A DNA stretch of 28,959 nt from CAJJDF01 sp965655625 (GTDB taxonomy: Bacteria > Bacteroidota > Bacteroidia > Flavobacteriales_D > CAJJDF01), in assembly GCA_965655625.1 (NCBI GenBank), contig CBFHHA010000031.1, positions 1-28,959 of the forward strand, read 5' to 3'. Positions 1 through 8,260 of the stretch are shown here, piece after piece. The translations under genes and the position numbers were made by a program. Below the pieces are notes generated by a model. That model ran no database searches, was not told the DNA's origin, and saw only the letters and a program-made list of their open reading frames with translations. Position 1 is the stretch's first letter. The number at the start of each line of letters is the position of its first letter.

Positions 1-1211
1 TGGATGTACTTACCCCAAAATACGACATTATCGCCCGATTCCAGGGTGGACCAAATGCGGGGCATACTCTTGAATTCAACGGAATAAAACATGTTTTACA
101 CACTATCCCATCGGGTATTTTCAGAGACAATGTGCTTAATGTGGTTGGAAATGGTGTTGTGATTGACCCAATAATTTTTCAAAAAGAAATTGATGCTTTA
201 ACAAAAATGGATGTTGTGATAAACGACAAGCTATTCGTGTCGAAAAAAGCACATTTGATTTTACCAACACACAGATTATTGGATGCAGCTTCGGAGAAAG
301 CGAAAGGAAAAGAGAAAATTGGATCTACGCTAAAAGGAATTGGTCCAACTTATATGGACAAAACAGGCAGAAATGGATTGAGAGTGGGAGATATTTTAAG
401 TCCAAAATTTCAGGAGAAGTATGAACACTTGAAGTCTAAACATTGTAAAATGTTGGATTTTCAGAATTTCGATTATGACTTATCCGAAATGGAATCTGAA
501 TGGTTCAAAAGCATTGAATTCTTGAGAGGACTAAACATTATAGACAGTGAACATTTCCTTAATGCGCAAATGAAAGAAGGATTATCTATACTAGCAGAAG
601 GCGCACAAGGAACACTTTTGGATATAGATTTTGGAACCTACCCATTTGTGACTTCTTCTAATACGGTTACTGCGGGAACAGCTACAGGATTAGGAATTGC
701 TCCAAACAAAATTGAAGGAGTAAACGGAATATTCAAAGCCTACGTTACACGTGTTGGAGGTGGTCCATTCCCAACTGAATTAATGGATCAAACGGGAGAA
801 GATATGCAAAAAGCGGGGCATGAATTTGGAGCAACAACAGGTAGACCAAGAAGGTGCGGATGGTTAGATTTACCCGCATTAAAATATGCGATTATGGTCA
901 ATGGTGTGACCGAACTAAGTATGATGAAAGCAGATGTTTTATCTGGCTTTGACCCAATTAAAGTGTGTACTCATTATAAAATCGGTGATGAATTGTTCGA
1001 TTATTTTCCGTACGATATTTGCGATGAAAAAATTGAGCCAGTTTACATCGAACTAAAAGGATGGAAAGAAGACCTAACTCAGCTAGATTCGATTGACCAA
1101 ATCCCATCACAACTTAACGATTACATTGAATTTCTTGAAAGCGAACTTGAAACACCTATTACAATTGTTTCGGTCGGACCAAATAGAAACCAAACGTTAA
1201 TTAGAAACTAA
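1..1211 (+). CDS. purA: Adenylosuccinate synthetase, 5'-truncated by the window edge
   Basis: The reading frame is open from base 3 to the TAA at 1209-1211, giving 402 residues. The family is normally about 420-430, so only about 20 N-terminal residues, including the GDEGKGK nucleotide loop, lie outside the window. Visible family motifs are GGPNAGHT near the start, LAEGAQG followed by the TSSNTVTAG segment in the middle, and TTTGRPRRCGW around two thirds of the way. The enzyme joins IMP and aspartate using GTP to make adenylosuccinate, the first committed step of AMP synthesis, in the cytoplasm. The internal GTG at 132 is not a real start, because homology continues upstream of it. An OstA-like gene follows after 7-50 bp, depending on its start, so the two are probably co-transcribed. 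Confidence 0.97.
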   Translation, partial: DVLTPKYDIIARFQGGPNAGHTLEFNGIKHVLHTIPSGIFRDNVLNVVGNGVVIDPIIFQKEIDALTKMDVVINDKLFVSKKAHLILPTHRLLDAASEKAKGKEKIGSTLKGIGPTYMDKTGRNGLRVGDILSPKFQEKYEHLKSKHCKMLDFQNFDYDLSEMESEWFKSIEFLRGLNIIDSEHFLNAQMKEGLSILAEGAQGTLLDIDFGTYPFVTSSNTVTAGTATGLGIAPNKIEGVNGIFKAYVTRVGGGPFPTELMDQTGEDMQKAGHEFGATTGRPRRCGWLDLPALKYAIMVNGVTELSMMKADVLSGFDPIKVCTHYKIGDELFDYFPYDICDEKIEPVYIELKGWKEDLTQLDSIDQIPSQLNDYIEFLESELETPITIVSVGPNRNQTLIRN

Positions 1212-1260
1212 AATATACTTGTTTTTTTATCGTTACCCTTTCATCAAACAAAAGCTTACG

Positions 1261-2862
1261 TTGAAAAACAATACACAACATAATTCAAGAACAACTGATC
1301 GAATTTTTCTGGTAGTTGTTTTTTTTGCTTTTACTCCTTTTCTTAATCAAGCGCAAATAAAAGGTGACCCCTTACTTAATGATACCTCCAATAATTTAAT
1401 TCATTTTATTGGCGCAGATTCCATAATACCGCAGAACGGAAACATTAATGTGGCAAAAATTGTGGGCAATGCTCGTTTCATGCAGGACAGTGTTTTTATG
1501 AGGAGTGATTTTGCTTTACTCGACTCCAAATTGCAGTTTTTGAAAGCTGTGGGAAACGTAAGAATTAATCAAGGAGATTCTCTTTTCTTGTACGGAGATT
1601 CGTTGGATTATGTGGGGGAAACTAGAATTGCGATTGTAAGAGGAAATGTACGATTAATTGAAAACGATTTAACTCTAACTGCTCCTTCTATTCGCTACGA
1701 TTTAACGAACAATACTGCCTATTACACCGAAGGTGGACAAGTGGTAAGCAAAAAGAATAAAAACACGTTAACCAGTAACTTAGGGTATTATTTTTCTGAT
1801 TACAAAACGCTTTCTTTTAAGGGTGATGTAAAGTTAATTAATCCAGAATATGTAATGACTTCAGACACTCTGGATTATAATGAACTAACAGAAATTGCCT
1901 ACTTTTCAGGAAACACATTCATCAAAGGAGATGGGAATTTAATTTTTTGTAGAAATGGGTTCTATGACACTCGAAATGATATTTCGGAGTTTAATGAAGA
2001 CGCTTACCTCATATCGGACGGTCATACAATAAAAGGGGACAAACTTTATTACGACAGAAATATAGGTTTGGGACGAGCAATCGGCAATATTAGCTTGAAA
2101 GACTCTGTCAATCAAATCATTGTGACGGGAGATTATGGCACACGAAATGAAACGAACAACCAATCTTTTGTTACGGGTCACACCTTGGTTAGCAAATGGT
2201 TCGAGGAAGAAGACACCTTATTTTTATCAGCAGACACAATCAAGGTTGTGAAAATTGACTCTACCAAAAACAATCAACTATTCTGTTTCCACGATGTCCG
2301 TATTTTTAAAACAGATTTACAAGGAGTATGCGATTCCATGGTTTATGTTCAGTCCGATTCCTTGATACAACTGTTCCACTCCCCTTTTATCTGGTCAGAA
2401 AATAGTCAGATGAACGGTGACACAATACTTATCTTACTCTCGGCCAAGCGAATAAAAGAACTAAGACTGAGAGACAATTCCTTTATCATTGATGCAGTTT
2501 CGGTAATCGATACCTCCGCCAACGACACAATTCCAACTGGTCAGTATAATCAAATTAAAGGAAAGAACGTAAAAGCCATTTTCAGTGAAGATACAATCAG
2601 AACTGTTTTTGTAACAGGAAATGGGCAAAGCCTCTATTTTACTCAAGAAGAAGGAGAGCCAGCCCAAGGATTAAACAAAATTGATTGCAGCGAAATGAAA
2701 ATTAAATTCGAAAAAGGAACAATCAAGCAAATTGCCTTTCTCAATAAGCCTGACGGAATTCTTTTGCCCATTCAAGACGTTACGCTCAAAGATCAGCAAT
2801 TAAAAGGATTCTTGTGGAAAATAGAAGAACGACCAAGTTCCAAAACCAGCCTAATTCACTAA
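1261..2862 (+). CDS. OstA-like (LptA-fold) envelope protein
   Basis: This is a secreted protein rich in short beta-strand repeats of the OstA/LptA type. Lines such as 'GDSLDYVGET...GNVRL' and 'SDTLDYNELTEIAYFSGN' recur along residues of roughly 60-330. In Bacteroidota, OstA-like proteins of this size are thought to bind or move lipopolysaccharide across the periplasm; the role here is inferred from the family. No in-frame ATG precedes the signal peptide. TTG at 1261 gives a classical start (MKNN, then a hydrophobic stretch ending LNQAQ) and is preferred; TTG at 1219 would add 14 residues and almost touch purA. The C-terminal third looks less repetitive. The next gene, a membrane glycosyltransferase, follows after 10 bp, which fits an envelope-related transcription unit. 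Confidence 0.85.
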   Translation: MKNNTQHNSRTTDRIFLVVVFFAFTPFLNQAQIKGDPLLNDTSNNLIHFIGADSIIPQNGNINVAKIVGNARFMQDSVFMRSDFALLDSKLQFLKAVGNVRINQGDSLFLYGDSLDYVGETRIAIVRGNVRLIENDLTLTAPSIRYDLTNNTAYYTEGGQVVSKKNKNTLTSNLGYYFSDYKTLSFKGDVKLINPEYVMTSDTLDYNELTEIAYFSGNTFIKGDGNLIFCRNGFYDTRNDISEFNEDAYLISDGHTIKGDKLYYDRNIGLGRAIGNISLKDSVNQIIVTGDYGTRNETNNQSFVTGHTLVSKWFEEEDTLFLSADTIKVVKIDSTKNNQLFCFHDVRIFKTDLQGVCDSMVYVQSDSLIQLFHSPFIWSENSQMNGDTILILLSAKRIKELRLRDNSFIIDAVSVIDTSANDTIPTGQYNQIKGKNVKAIFSEDTIRTVFVTGNGQSLYFTQEEGEPAQGLNKIDCSEMKIKFEKGTIKQIAFLNKPDGILLPIQDVTLKDQQLKGFLWKIEERPSSKTSLIH

Positions 2863-2872
2863 TTTCACAAAG

Positions 2873-4537
2873 ATGAAAAACAAACAACATCTGATATCAA
2901 ATCGTGCATTTTGGGCTATTTTTGCTTGCTTTAGCTTCTTTTATATTCGTGGATTGTTCACCCTTATTTACGGGACTGATGCCACTATCTATGCCTCTTT
3001 GAGTGCCGAGATGATGGAAACCAAAAATTGGCTTCAGATTTTTCACAAAGGAAATGATTACCTAGACAAACCTCCTTTGCACTTCTGGTTATCTGCCGGT
3101 TCATTTTCATTATTTGGTGTCTCCAGTTTTGCTTATAAACTCCCTTCTTTTCTTTTTACTCTTTTGGGAACATATTCCACTTTCAGACTAGGAAAGTTAC
3201 TTTACAATACTCAGGTTGGAAAAATTTCCTCCCTACTCTTCTACTCCTCTTTTGCTGTTATTTTAATCAATCAAGATGTACGAACGGATACGATTTTGGT
3301 GGGAATTGTGGTGTTTTCTTTGTGGCAATTAATTACCTACGTTCAAACCTCAAAATGGCTCAACCTTATTCTTGGGTTTATTGGAATTGGCATGGCGATG
3401 CTCGTAAAAGGTCCAATTGGACTCATGGTTCCAGTTTTGAGTTTGGGCTTACATTTCTTAGTAAAGAAAGAGTGGCACAATATATTTAAATGGCAATGGC
3501 TGGTGGGGATTTTAATCTCAATACTTGTCATTTCGCCTATGCTTTGGGGACTTTACCATCAATTTGATTTACAACCCAACAAGGAGTTTAATTTAGCATC
3601 AGGAATGGAAGGAAAAGGAACTTCTGGTCTTAAATTTTATTTTTGGGATCAGTCTTTTGGTCGAATTACGGGAAGCAACAAAGAATGGAAAAATGATTCT
3701 TCCCTCTTCTTTTTTGTCCATACCTTTCTCTGGTCCTTTTTACCTTGGTCTATTTTAGGAGTTTTCGGATTATTCAAAAAAATAAAAGAATCAGTTCTCA
3801 ACCGAAACAAGCACGAATTCTATACTCTTGGCGCGATTGTGATCCCTTATTTGGCTATGTCCAAATCACAGTTTCAGTTGCCGCATTATATTTACGTGTT
3901 TTTTCCAATGTGGTTTATTTTGGCAGGTTGGTATGTTTACAAATTAACCGAAACAAGCACGTGGTACATTGTCTTAAGATGGATTCATGTATTACTCAAT
4001 TTTACTTTTATTTCAGTTTCCGTTCTTGTTTTGACTTTGTTTTTCCCTACAAAATCAATTTTTATGTGGCTTCCTATATTTACCGGAATGATTGGCATGA
4101 CCTATTTGTACAAAAATTACAAAGGAAAAATACAGCTTATCTACACAACCTTACTCGGTTTCGCAATTGTGATGTTCGTATTTAGTTTTCATTTTTTACC
4201 TCAAGCAGTGAGTTTTGACGGACCGTATCAAGCGGCAGTTAAGAGCAAAGAATTTAGGGTGAACCAATTGTTTTCGAATAACGCTCAAAGTCTATCTTTT
4301 GATATATACGCAGATGTAAATGTGACCTACAAAAATGTGTATCAACTTCAAGACTATACCAATAACGGAAATTATATTTTTGTGAATGAGTCGCAAATTG
4401 CTGATGTGCTTAAAACTTACGAAGAGAAAGCGGTGTATGAATTTAATCATCACGCTGCTACCAACTTAAAGTTGTCATTTTTATTAGAAAGTTCGAGATC
4501 AAATACGCTCGAAAAATTCTATTTAGTTGAAATTTAA
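2873..4537 (+). CDS. ArnT-like GT39/GT83 membrane glycosyltransferase
   Basis: This 554-residue polytopic protein has about 10-12 hydrophobic segments. The N-terminal part matches the PMT/ArnT glycosyltransferase fold: a first membrane helix is followed by a loop containing YGTDATIYASLSAEM and then YLDKPPLHFWL. The latter is the D/E-KPPL-type signature of the ArnT and bacterial GT39 families, which transfer sugars from polyprenyl-phosphate carriers to lipids or proteins at the outer face of the inner membrane. The acceptor cannot be read from the sequence. It lies 10 bp after the OstA-like gene, so an envelope glycan or lipid role is plausible. Its last 15 bp overlap, tail to tail, the 3' end of the SRPBCC gene on the other strand. 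Confidence 0.85.
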   Translation: MKNKQHLISNRAFWAIFACFSFFYIRGLFTLIYGTDATIYASLSAEMMETKNWLQIFHKGNDYLDKPPLHFWLSAGSFSLFGVSSFAYKLPSFLFTLLGTYSTFRLGKLLYNTQVGKISSLLFYSSFAVILINQDVRTDTILVGIVVFSLWQLITYVQTSKWLNLILGFIGIGMAMLVKGPIGLMVPVLSLGLHFLVKKEWHNIFKWQWLVGILISILVISPMLWGLYHQFDLQPNKEFNLASGMEGKGTSGLKFYFWDQSFGRITGSNKEWKNDSSLFFFVHTFLWSFLPWSILGVFGLFKKIKESVLNRNKHEFYTLGAIVIPYLAMSKSQFQLPHYIYVFFPMWFILAGWYVYKLTETSTWYIVLRWIHVLLNFTFISVSVLVLTLFFPTKSIFMWLPIFTGMIGMTYLYKNYKGKIQLIYTTLLGFAIVMFVFSFHFLPQAVSFDGPYQAAVKSKEFRVNQLFSNNAQSLSFDIYADVNVTYKNVYQLQDYTNNGNYIFVNESQIADVLKTYEEKAVYEFNHHAATNLKLSFLLESSRSNTLEKFYLVEI

Positions 4538-5053
4538 TTCTCTTTCAATCGATTTCAATCCTTTTTCAAAATCGGCTCCTATTTGCGATTGTAATATTCC
4601 TAGTGTACCAAGAGGTCTTTCCCAAAAAGAAAGAGTTCCTCTTGATTTCCAAGAAACTGTTGTGCCAGATTCGTTGTCAGAAAGCCGAATGATATTTTTG
4701 GTAACAGAGTTTCTTTCTTTAAGCCGCAAAACGTACTCCAACTCGACAAAAGGCTCAATGCGAGTAACCATCCTACTCCCCGAACCAAATTCTTGCGAAT
4801 GCCAAGCTACCTTTGCTCCTGCTCTGCCAGAAACACCTGAATAAGTATAGTGAATAGTATCAGATTGTGATTTCCAAGGCAACCAACTTTCCCAGTTTCT
4901 AAAACCAGAAAACTTGTGCCAAACAATCTGCCTAGATTGAGAAAAATCTTGAGTTTTCTCGACTTCGTAAAAATCTGGAGAAAAAATAGCGACAAAAAAA
5001 TAAAGCATGAAAAATGAAAACAGAGAAATAACAGTTCCAAGAATAAATTTCAT
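4523..5053 (-). CDS. SRPBCC (START/Bet v1-like) family protein, membrane-anchored
   Basis: This 176-residue protein has one N-terminal hydrophobic helix (about residues 3-25) and then a domain resembling the SRPBCC / polyketide-cyclase-like superfamily. Typical features are an early 'VWHKFSGFRNWESWLPW' helix-loop, a 'YSGVSGRAGAKVAW' strand pair and a 'GTTVSWKSRG' strand before a long C-terminal helix. The superfamily binds small hydrophobic ligands in a cavity, but no ligand or reaction can be assigned here. It lies 9 bp downstream of accA on the same strand and may be co-transcribed with it. The 3' end overlaps the convergent glycosyltransferase gene by 15 bp. Confidence 0.75.
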   Translation of the reverse strand: MKFILGTVISLFSFFMLYFFVAIFSPDFYEVEKTQDFSQSRQIVWHKFSGFRNWESWLPWKSQSDTIHYTYSGVSGRAGAKVAWHSQEFGSGSRMVTRIEPFVELEYVLRLKERNSVTKNIIRLSDNESGTTVSWKSRGTLSFWERPLGTLGILQSQIGADFEKGLKSIERELNFN

Positions 5054-5062
5054 GCTTTTAAA

Positions 5063-6019
5063 TTAGTCTTGAACAACCCCCATAGCGGTAAATTTCTCTA
5101 TTCTAGAATCGATTAATTCTTGAGGCTTTAGTTCACACAAGGCTTTGATGTGTTTTTTGATTTCCGACTTCACCTTCTTGAAAGTTGCTTCTCTATCTGA
5201 GTGCGCTCCCCCAACAGGTTCCTTGATAATTCCGTCAATCAATTTATTTTTTTTCATGTCTTTGGCGGTCAGTTTCAAAGCCGAAGCTGCCTCTTCCTTG
5301 TGCTCCCAATTTCTCCATAAAATAGAAGAACAAGATTCGGGAGAAATTACTGAGTACCAAGTATTCTCTAACATCAATACTTTGTCACCAATTCCAATTC
5401 CTAAAGCACCGCCAGATGCACCTTCACCAATTACGATATTGATCACGGGAACTGTCAAATTCATCATTTCGTACAAGTTTCTTGCGATTGCTTCGCCTTG
5501 TCCTCTTTCTTCTGCTTCCAATCCAGGAAAGGCTCCTGGTGTGTCAATCAAACAAACGATTGGCTTGTTAAATTTTTCAGCCATTTTCATCAATCGTAAC
5601 GCTTTTCTATAACCTTCAGGGTTTGGCATACCAAAGTTTCTGTACTGTCTTTGCTTGGTATTGATTCCTTTTTGTTGCCCAATAAACATGACAGATTGTC
5701 CGTCAAGAAGACCAAAACCTCCCACCATTGCTTTATCGTCCTTTACTCCTCTATCGCCATGAAACTCAATAAAATTGCCCTCGGTAATTGATTCAATGTA
5801 AGCTAAAGTGTACGGTCTTTCAGGGTGTCGCGATACCTGAACTCGTTGCCATGGCGTCAGATTATCGTAAATCTCCTTTTTAGTATCTATAATTTTCTGT
5901 TCTAATTCCTGAACAGTCGCAGAAGCATCCACCTCTCCTTTATTTTCTATGTCTTTTAGCTTAGCCAATTGCTCGTCTAGCTCTTCTATCTTTTTCTCGA
6001 AATCTAAATAAATAGCCAT
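5063..6019 (-). CDS. accA: Acetyl-CoA carboxylase carboxyltransferase subunit alpha
   Basis: At 318 residues this is the normal length for the alpha subunit. The N-terminal part has the expected coiled helices (FEKKIEELDEQLAKL), then the conserved 'PWQRVQVSRHPERPYTLAYI' segment. The crotonase-like core follows, with 'GDRGVKDDKAMVGG', 'IDTPGAFPGLEAEERGQ' and the oxyanion-forming 'GEGASGGALGIG'. With AccD it transfers the carboxyl group from biotin to acetyl-CoA to make malonyl-CoA for fatty acid synthesis in the cytoplasm. The ATG at 6019 is the natural start and is preceded by an AT-rich, Shine-Dalgarno-free leader. accD is not in the window, as is usual when the subunits are encoded apart. 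Confidence 0.97.
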   Translation of the reverse strand: MAIYLDFEKKIEELDEQLAKLKDIENKGEVDASATVQELEQKIIDTKKEIYDNLTPWQRVQVSRHPERPYTLAYIESITEGNFIEFHGDRGVKDDKAMVGGFGLLDGQSVMFIGQQKGINTKQRQYRNFGMPNPEGYRKALRLMKMAEKFNKPIVCLIDTPGAFPGLEAEERGQGEAIARNLYEMMNLTVPVINIVIGEGASGGALGIGIGDKVLMLENTWYSVISPESCSSILWRNWEHKEEAASALKLTAKDMKKNKLIDGIIKEPVGGAHSDREATFKKVKSEIKKHIKALCELKPQELIDSRIEKFTAMGVVQD

Positions 6020-6075
6020 AATTCTTAAATTTTATCGAAGATACATAACCCTCAGAAAATACGAATAGTATTTTA

Positions 6076-7227
6076 TTATTTTTCATTCACAACGTGTAGT
6101 TCAAAGTTTATTTTTATCCATATCAATATGCAAGGTATAACTTTTACCGTGTAGGGAATAAAATACATTTTTCTAATAAATTCTGGATAAATATCTGTGG
6201 GAGAAAGCAAAGTGAATAAGACAGTAAGTAACAAAAGTACCTTATCGATAACGGTTACTTTATTCTTTGTAAAAAACCAGACCGCAATTCCCGTAACGGC
6301 CAAAATAAAAGTAGCCGATTCTGCCATGTGATTGAATAATACGACCCAAAGCAATACACTTGATAAAAATAACTGACGGTATCGCAGCTCTCCATATCTT
6401 TTGTATCGAAGCAGAGGAAAAACAAAAACTAGCACTCCCAAAAGCAATAGGTAATTCTTAACCGAAGCCGGCACGCCAAACCACGAATTCAAAAAACCCA
6501 TCACAGAGAACTTTAATTCGTTGGAATGGTCATTTCCTAATAAATGAAACCAGCTTTCATATTGAGAAAAGAGCGATTGAGCATCGATAAAGAGCAAAGG
6601 AATTAGCGCGAGTAGCAAGGTAAAAGCTATCACCCACAAAGCAGATTTCCATTTTTGAGGATGAAATAAGTAAAAAACAAAAGCTACGAGTCCAAATAGC
6701 TTGATAAACACCGTTGAAACAAGCATCCATGCGCTCTTTCTGTTTTTCCCGTTTTCGAGGGAATGAAATGCTAGTAAAATTAACCCTGCAATCAACGCAT
6801 TACTTTGAGAGTTCTGAGTCGTTGTAATGAGTTCGATTAACACAAATAAAAAGGCAAATACAAATCCATTTTGGATGTTGTATTTCAGTTTTTTCATTCC
6901 AGCATATAACACAGCGACATTCAGTAAATTCCAGAGAAACAAGCCCAGCCAAACAGGAAAATGGGCTGTAAGTCCCATGAAAAGGGCAAAACTCGGACTG
7001 TATTTAAACAAATCGTAATAAGAGTTAGGATAGGCCACATACAAATCTTCATTATTCAGTAAATGAAAAAATGATTCTTGAAAAATAAGGTAGTTGTTGT
7101 ACAAAGTATGTGAGTACCCTTCGTTCTCTACAAACAATCTCTGCGCTGTAATTAACCCAACCAATACAATCATAAATCCCCATTGGAATTTACGGTTATT
7201 CGCTAGCTTTAAAACGTTTTGAATCAT
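6076..7227 (-). CDS. GT87-like (DUF2029) polytopic membrane glycosyltransferase
   Basis: This 383-residue protein is almost entirely hydrophobic helices, about ten of them. The first periplasmic loop contains 'YVAYPNSYYDLFKYSPSFALF', which resembles the Y-K-Y-[GS]-P signature of the GT87/DUF2029 family. Those proteins use polyprenyl-phosphate mannose in actinobacteria; in Bacteroidota the donor and acceptor are mostly unknown. It is separated from accA by 56 bp. It is the second GT-C-fold candidate within 5 kb, but the surrounding genes give no coherent polysaccharide pathway. The assignment to the family is good; the chemistry is not established. Confidence 0.72.
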   Translation of the reverse strand: MIQNVLKLANNRKFQWGFMIVLVGLITAQRLFVENEGYSHTLYNNYLIFQESFFHLLNNEDLYVAYPNSYYDLFKYSPSFALFMGLTAHFPVWLGLFLWNLLNVAVLYAGMKKLKYNIQNGFVFAFLFVLIELITTTQNSQSNALIAGLILLAFHSLENGKNRKSAWMLVSTVFIKLFGLVAFVFYLFHPQKWKSALWVIAFTLLLALIPLLFIDAQSLFSQYESWFHLLGNDHSNELKFSVMGFLNSWFGVPASVKNYLLLLGVLVFVFPLLRYKRYGELRYRQLFLSSVLLWVVLFNHMAESATFILAVTGIAVWFFTKNKVTVIDKVLLLLTVLFTLLSPTDIYPEFIRKMYFIPYTVKVIPCILIWIKINFELHVVNEK

Positions 7228-7292
7228 AGTTTCAAAAGTAATTAAAATATCTTTCTATCCTTATGAAACAAGCTGGGATTAATAAAATCCCT

Positions 7293-7300
7293 TATCTTTG
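7293..7300 (+). promoter_or_regulatory. Bacteroidota -7 promoter element (TATCTTTG)
   Basis: TATCTTTG is an exact match to the TAnnTTTG consensus of the Bacteroidota housekeeping sigma factor. It lies 23 bp upstream of the ATG of the HEAT-like gene, within the 96 bp divergent gap. No clear -33 TTTG is visible. Confidence 0.6.
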
Positions 7301-7323
7301 TATTCCAAAAAAAATCATAGGCA

Positions 7324-7869
7324 ATGACAACAAACGACAAGAACAATAAGATTGTAGAAGATCTTCTTTTAGATTTAGCTTCCAATGACTCAAAAACGCT
7401 TACTTCAGCTCTCAAAAGAGTTCGTTCAAAAGGAAATGAGAAAGTTATCCCGGCCTTATTCAAACTAATTGAAAAGAATGAGGAGGAAAGCATTGTAGAA
7501 GAATCTAAAAATATCATTCTCGAACTCAAGTCAACTGCTGCCATTCCTTATTTATTGAAAGAATTAGAGACCAATAAAAACTCTTCCATAAGAGAATTGG
7601 TTCTTAATTCATTTTGGCAAACTGGTTTTAATGCTCACGAACACATGGATAAATTTGTGAAAGCTGCCACCAAAGGTACTTTTATGGAGGCTTTTGAGGC
7701 TTACACGATAATTGATAATTTGGAAGGACCTTTTGAGGAAGAGTCAATCATGGAAGCCCAGTTGATTTTGAAATCTCATTTTTCGGAAAATCATGACGAA
7801 GATGAAAAATTTGAAATCCTTAAGAATATTGCCAAACAACTCGCCAATTACGAACTAACTATTCAGTAG
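7324..7869 (+). CDS. Small HEAT-repeat-like protein
   Basis: This is a 181-residue, acidic, all-helical protein with no signal peptide or membrane segment. Segments such as 'RVRSKGNEKVIPALFKLIEKNEEES' and 'STAAIPYLLKELETNKNSSIRELVLNSFWQTG' have the paired-helix spacing and the proline positions of HEAT/ARM repeats. Similar short HEAT-like proteins are common and unnamed in Flavobacteriia. A scaffold or binding role is likely from the fold, but no partner is suggested by the context. It has its own -7 promoter element at 7293-7300. Its last 11 bp overlap the 3' end of the convergent truncated hemoglobin gene. Confidence 0.75.
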   Translation: MTTNDKNNKIVEDLLLDLASNDSKTLTSALKRVRSKGNEKVIPALFKLIEKNEEESIVEESKNIILELKSTAAIPYLLKELETNKNSSIRELVLNSFWQTGFNAHEHMDKFVKAATKGTFMEAFEAYTIIDNLEGPFEEESIMEAQLILKSHFSENHDEDEKFEILKNIAKQLANYELTIQ

Positions 7870-8260
7870 TTTTTGGTTTGTGTTTCCACATGTTGAGGTA
7901 AAGGTGGGTGCTCATTCTTCTCGCTTTCTCTTTAGCAAGTTCTGCTTTTTCGCCTTCAAATAAGCCATCTATCGTTTTGTTCCAAATCATTAACCAATGG
8001 TAATAATGATCTTGAGTGATGCTAAATTCACTTTTCTTATCTGTGCGCTGGTGGGCTTCCATGGGATTTCCTTCAAATTTAATTACATGAAATAAATTCG
8101 TTTTCCAAAAATCGGTCAGTTTTTCGAGATGCGAAGCCCAAATTTCATCTGTGGGCAACATTTGTAGAAAAATGGGGCCAAGTAATTCATCCTTTTTTAT
8201 CGTGGCATAAAACCTCGTTACCAATTCTTTAATGTTTGATCTTTCGTTAATTTTTCTCAT
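7859..8260 (-). CDS. Group III truncated hemoglobin
   Basis: This 133-residue protein has the globin key residues at the positions expected for the trHbIII class: Tyr18 (B10), His44 (E7), proximal His70 (F8) in 'NPMEAHQRT', and Trp89 (G8) in 'HYYHWLMIW'. These match the layout known for Campylobacter jejuni Ctb. The family binds oxygen and NO with high affinity and is usually linked to oxygen or nitrosative stress chemistry in the cytoplasm. The ATG overlaps the TGA of the upstream DUF2142 gene (ATGA), so translation is probably coupled to that gene. There is no promoter-like element directly in front of it. Confidence 0.9.
   Translation of the reverse strand: MRKINERSNIKELVTRFYATIKKDELLGPIFLQMLPTDEIWASHLEKLTDFWKTNLFHVIKFEGNPMEAHQRTDKKSEFSITQDHYYHWLMIWNKTIDGLFEGEKAELAKEKARRMSTHLYLNMWKHKPKTTE

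Noticed and set aside
3745..4185. A 146-codon open frame on the plus strand inside the GT39 gene
   Set aside because: It is an out-of-frame shadow of a long, well-supported membrane protein gene and has no family features of its own.
4527..4844. A 105-codon plus-strand frame opposite the SRPBCC gene
   Set aside because: It is antisense to a recognisable protein and its composition is that of a reverse-complement shadow.
5145..5612. A 155-codon plus-strand frame opposite accA
   Set aside because: accA is certain on the other strand; the frame is a by-product of its codon use.
7242..7544. A 100-codon minus-strand frame over the start of the HEAT-like gene
   Set aside because: It lies across a matching plus-strand promoter and gene start and looks like a shadow.
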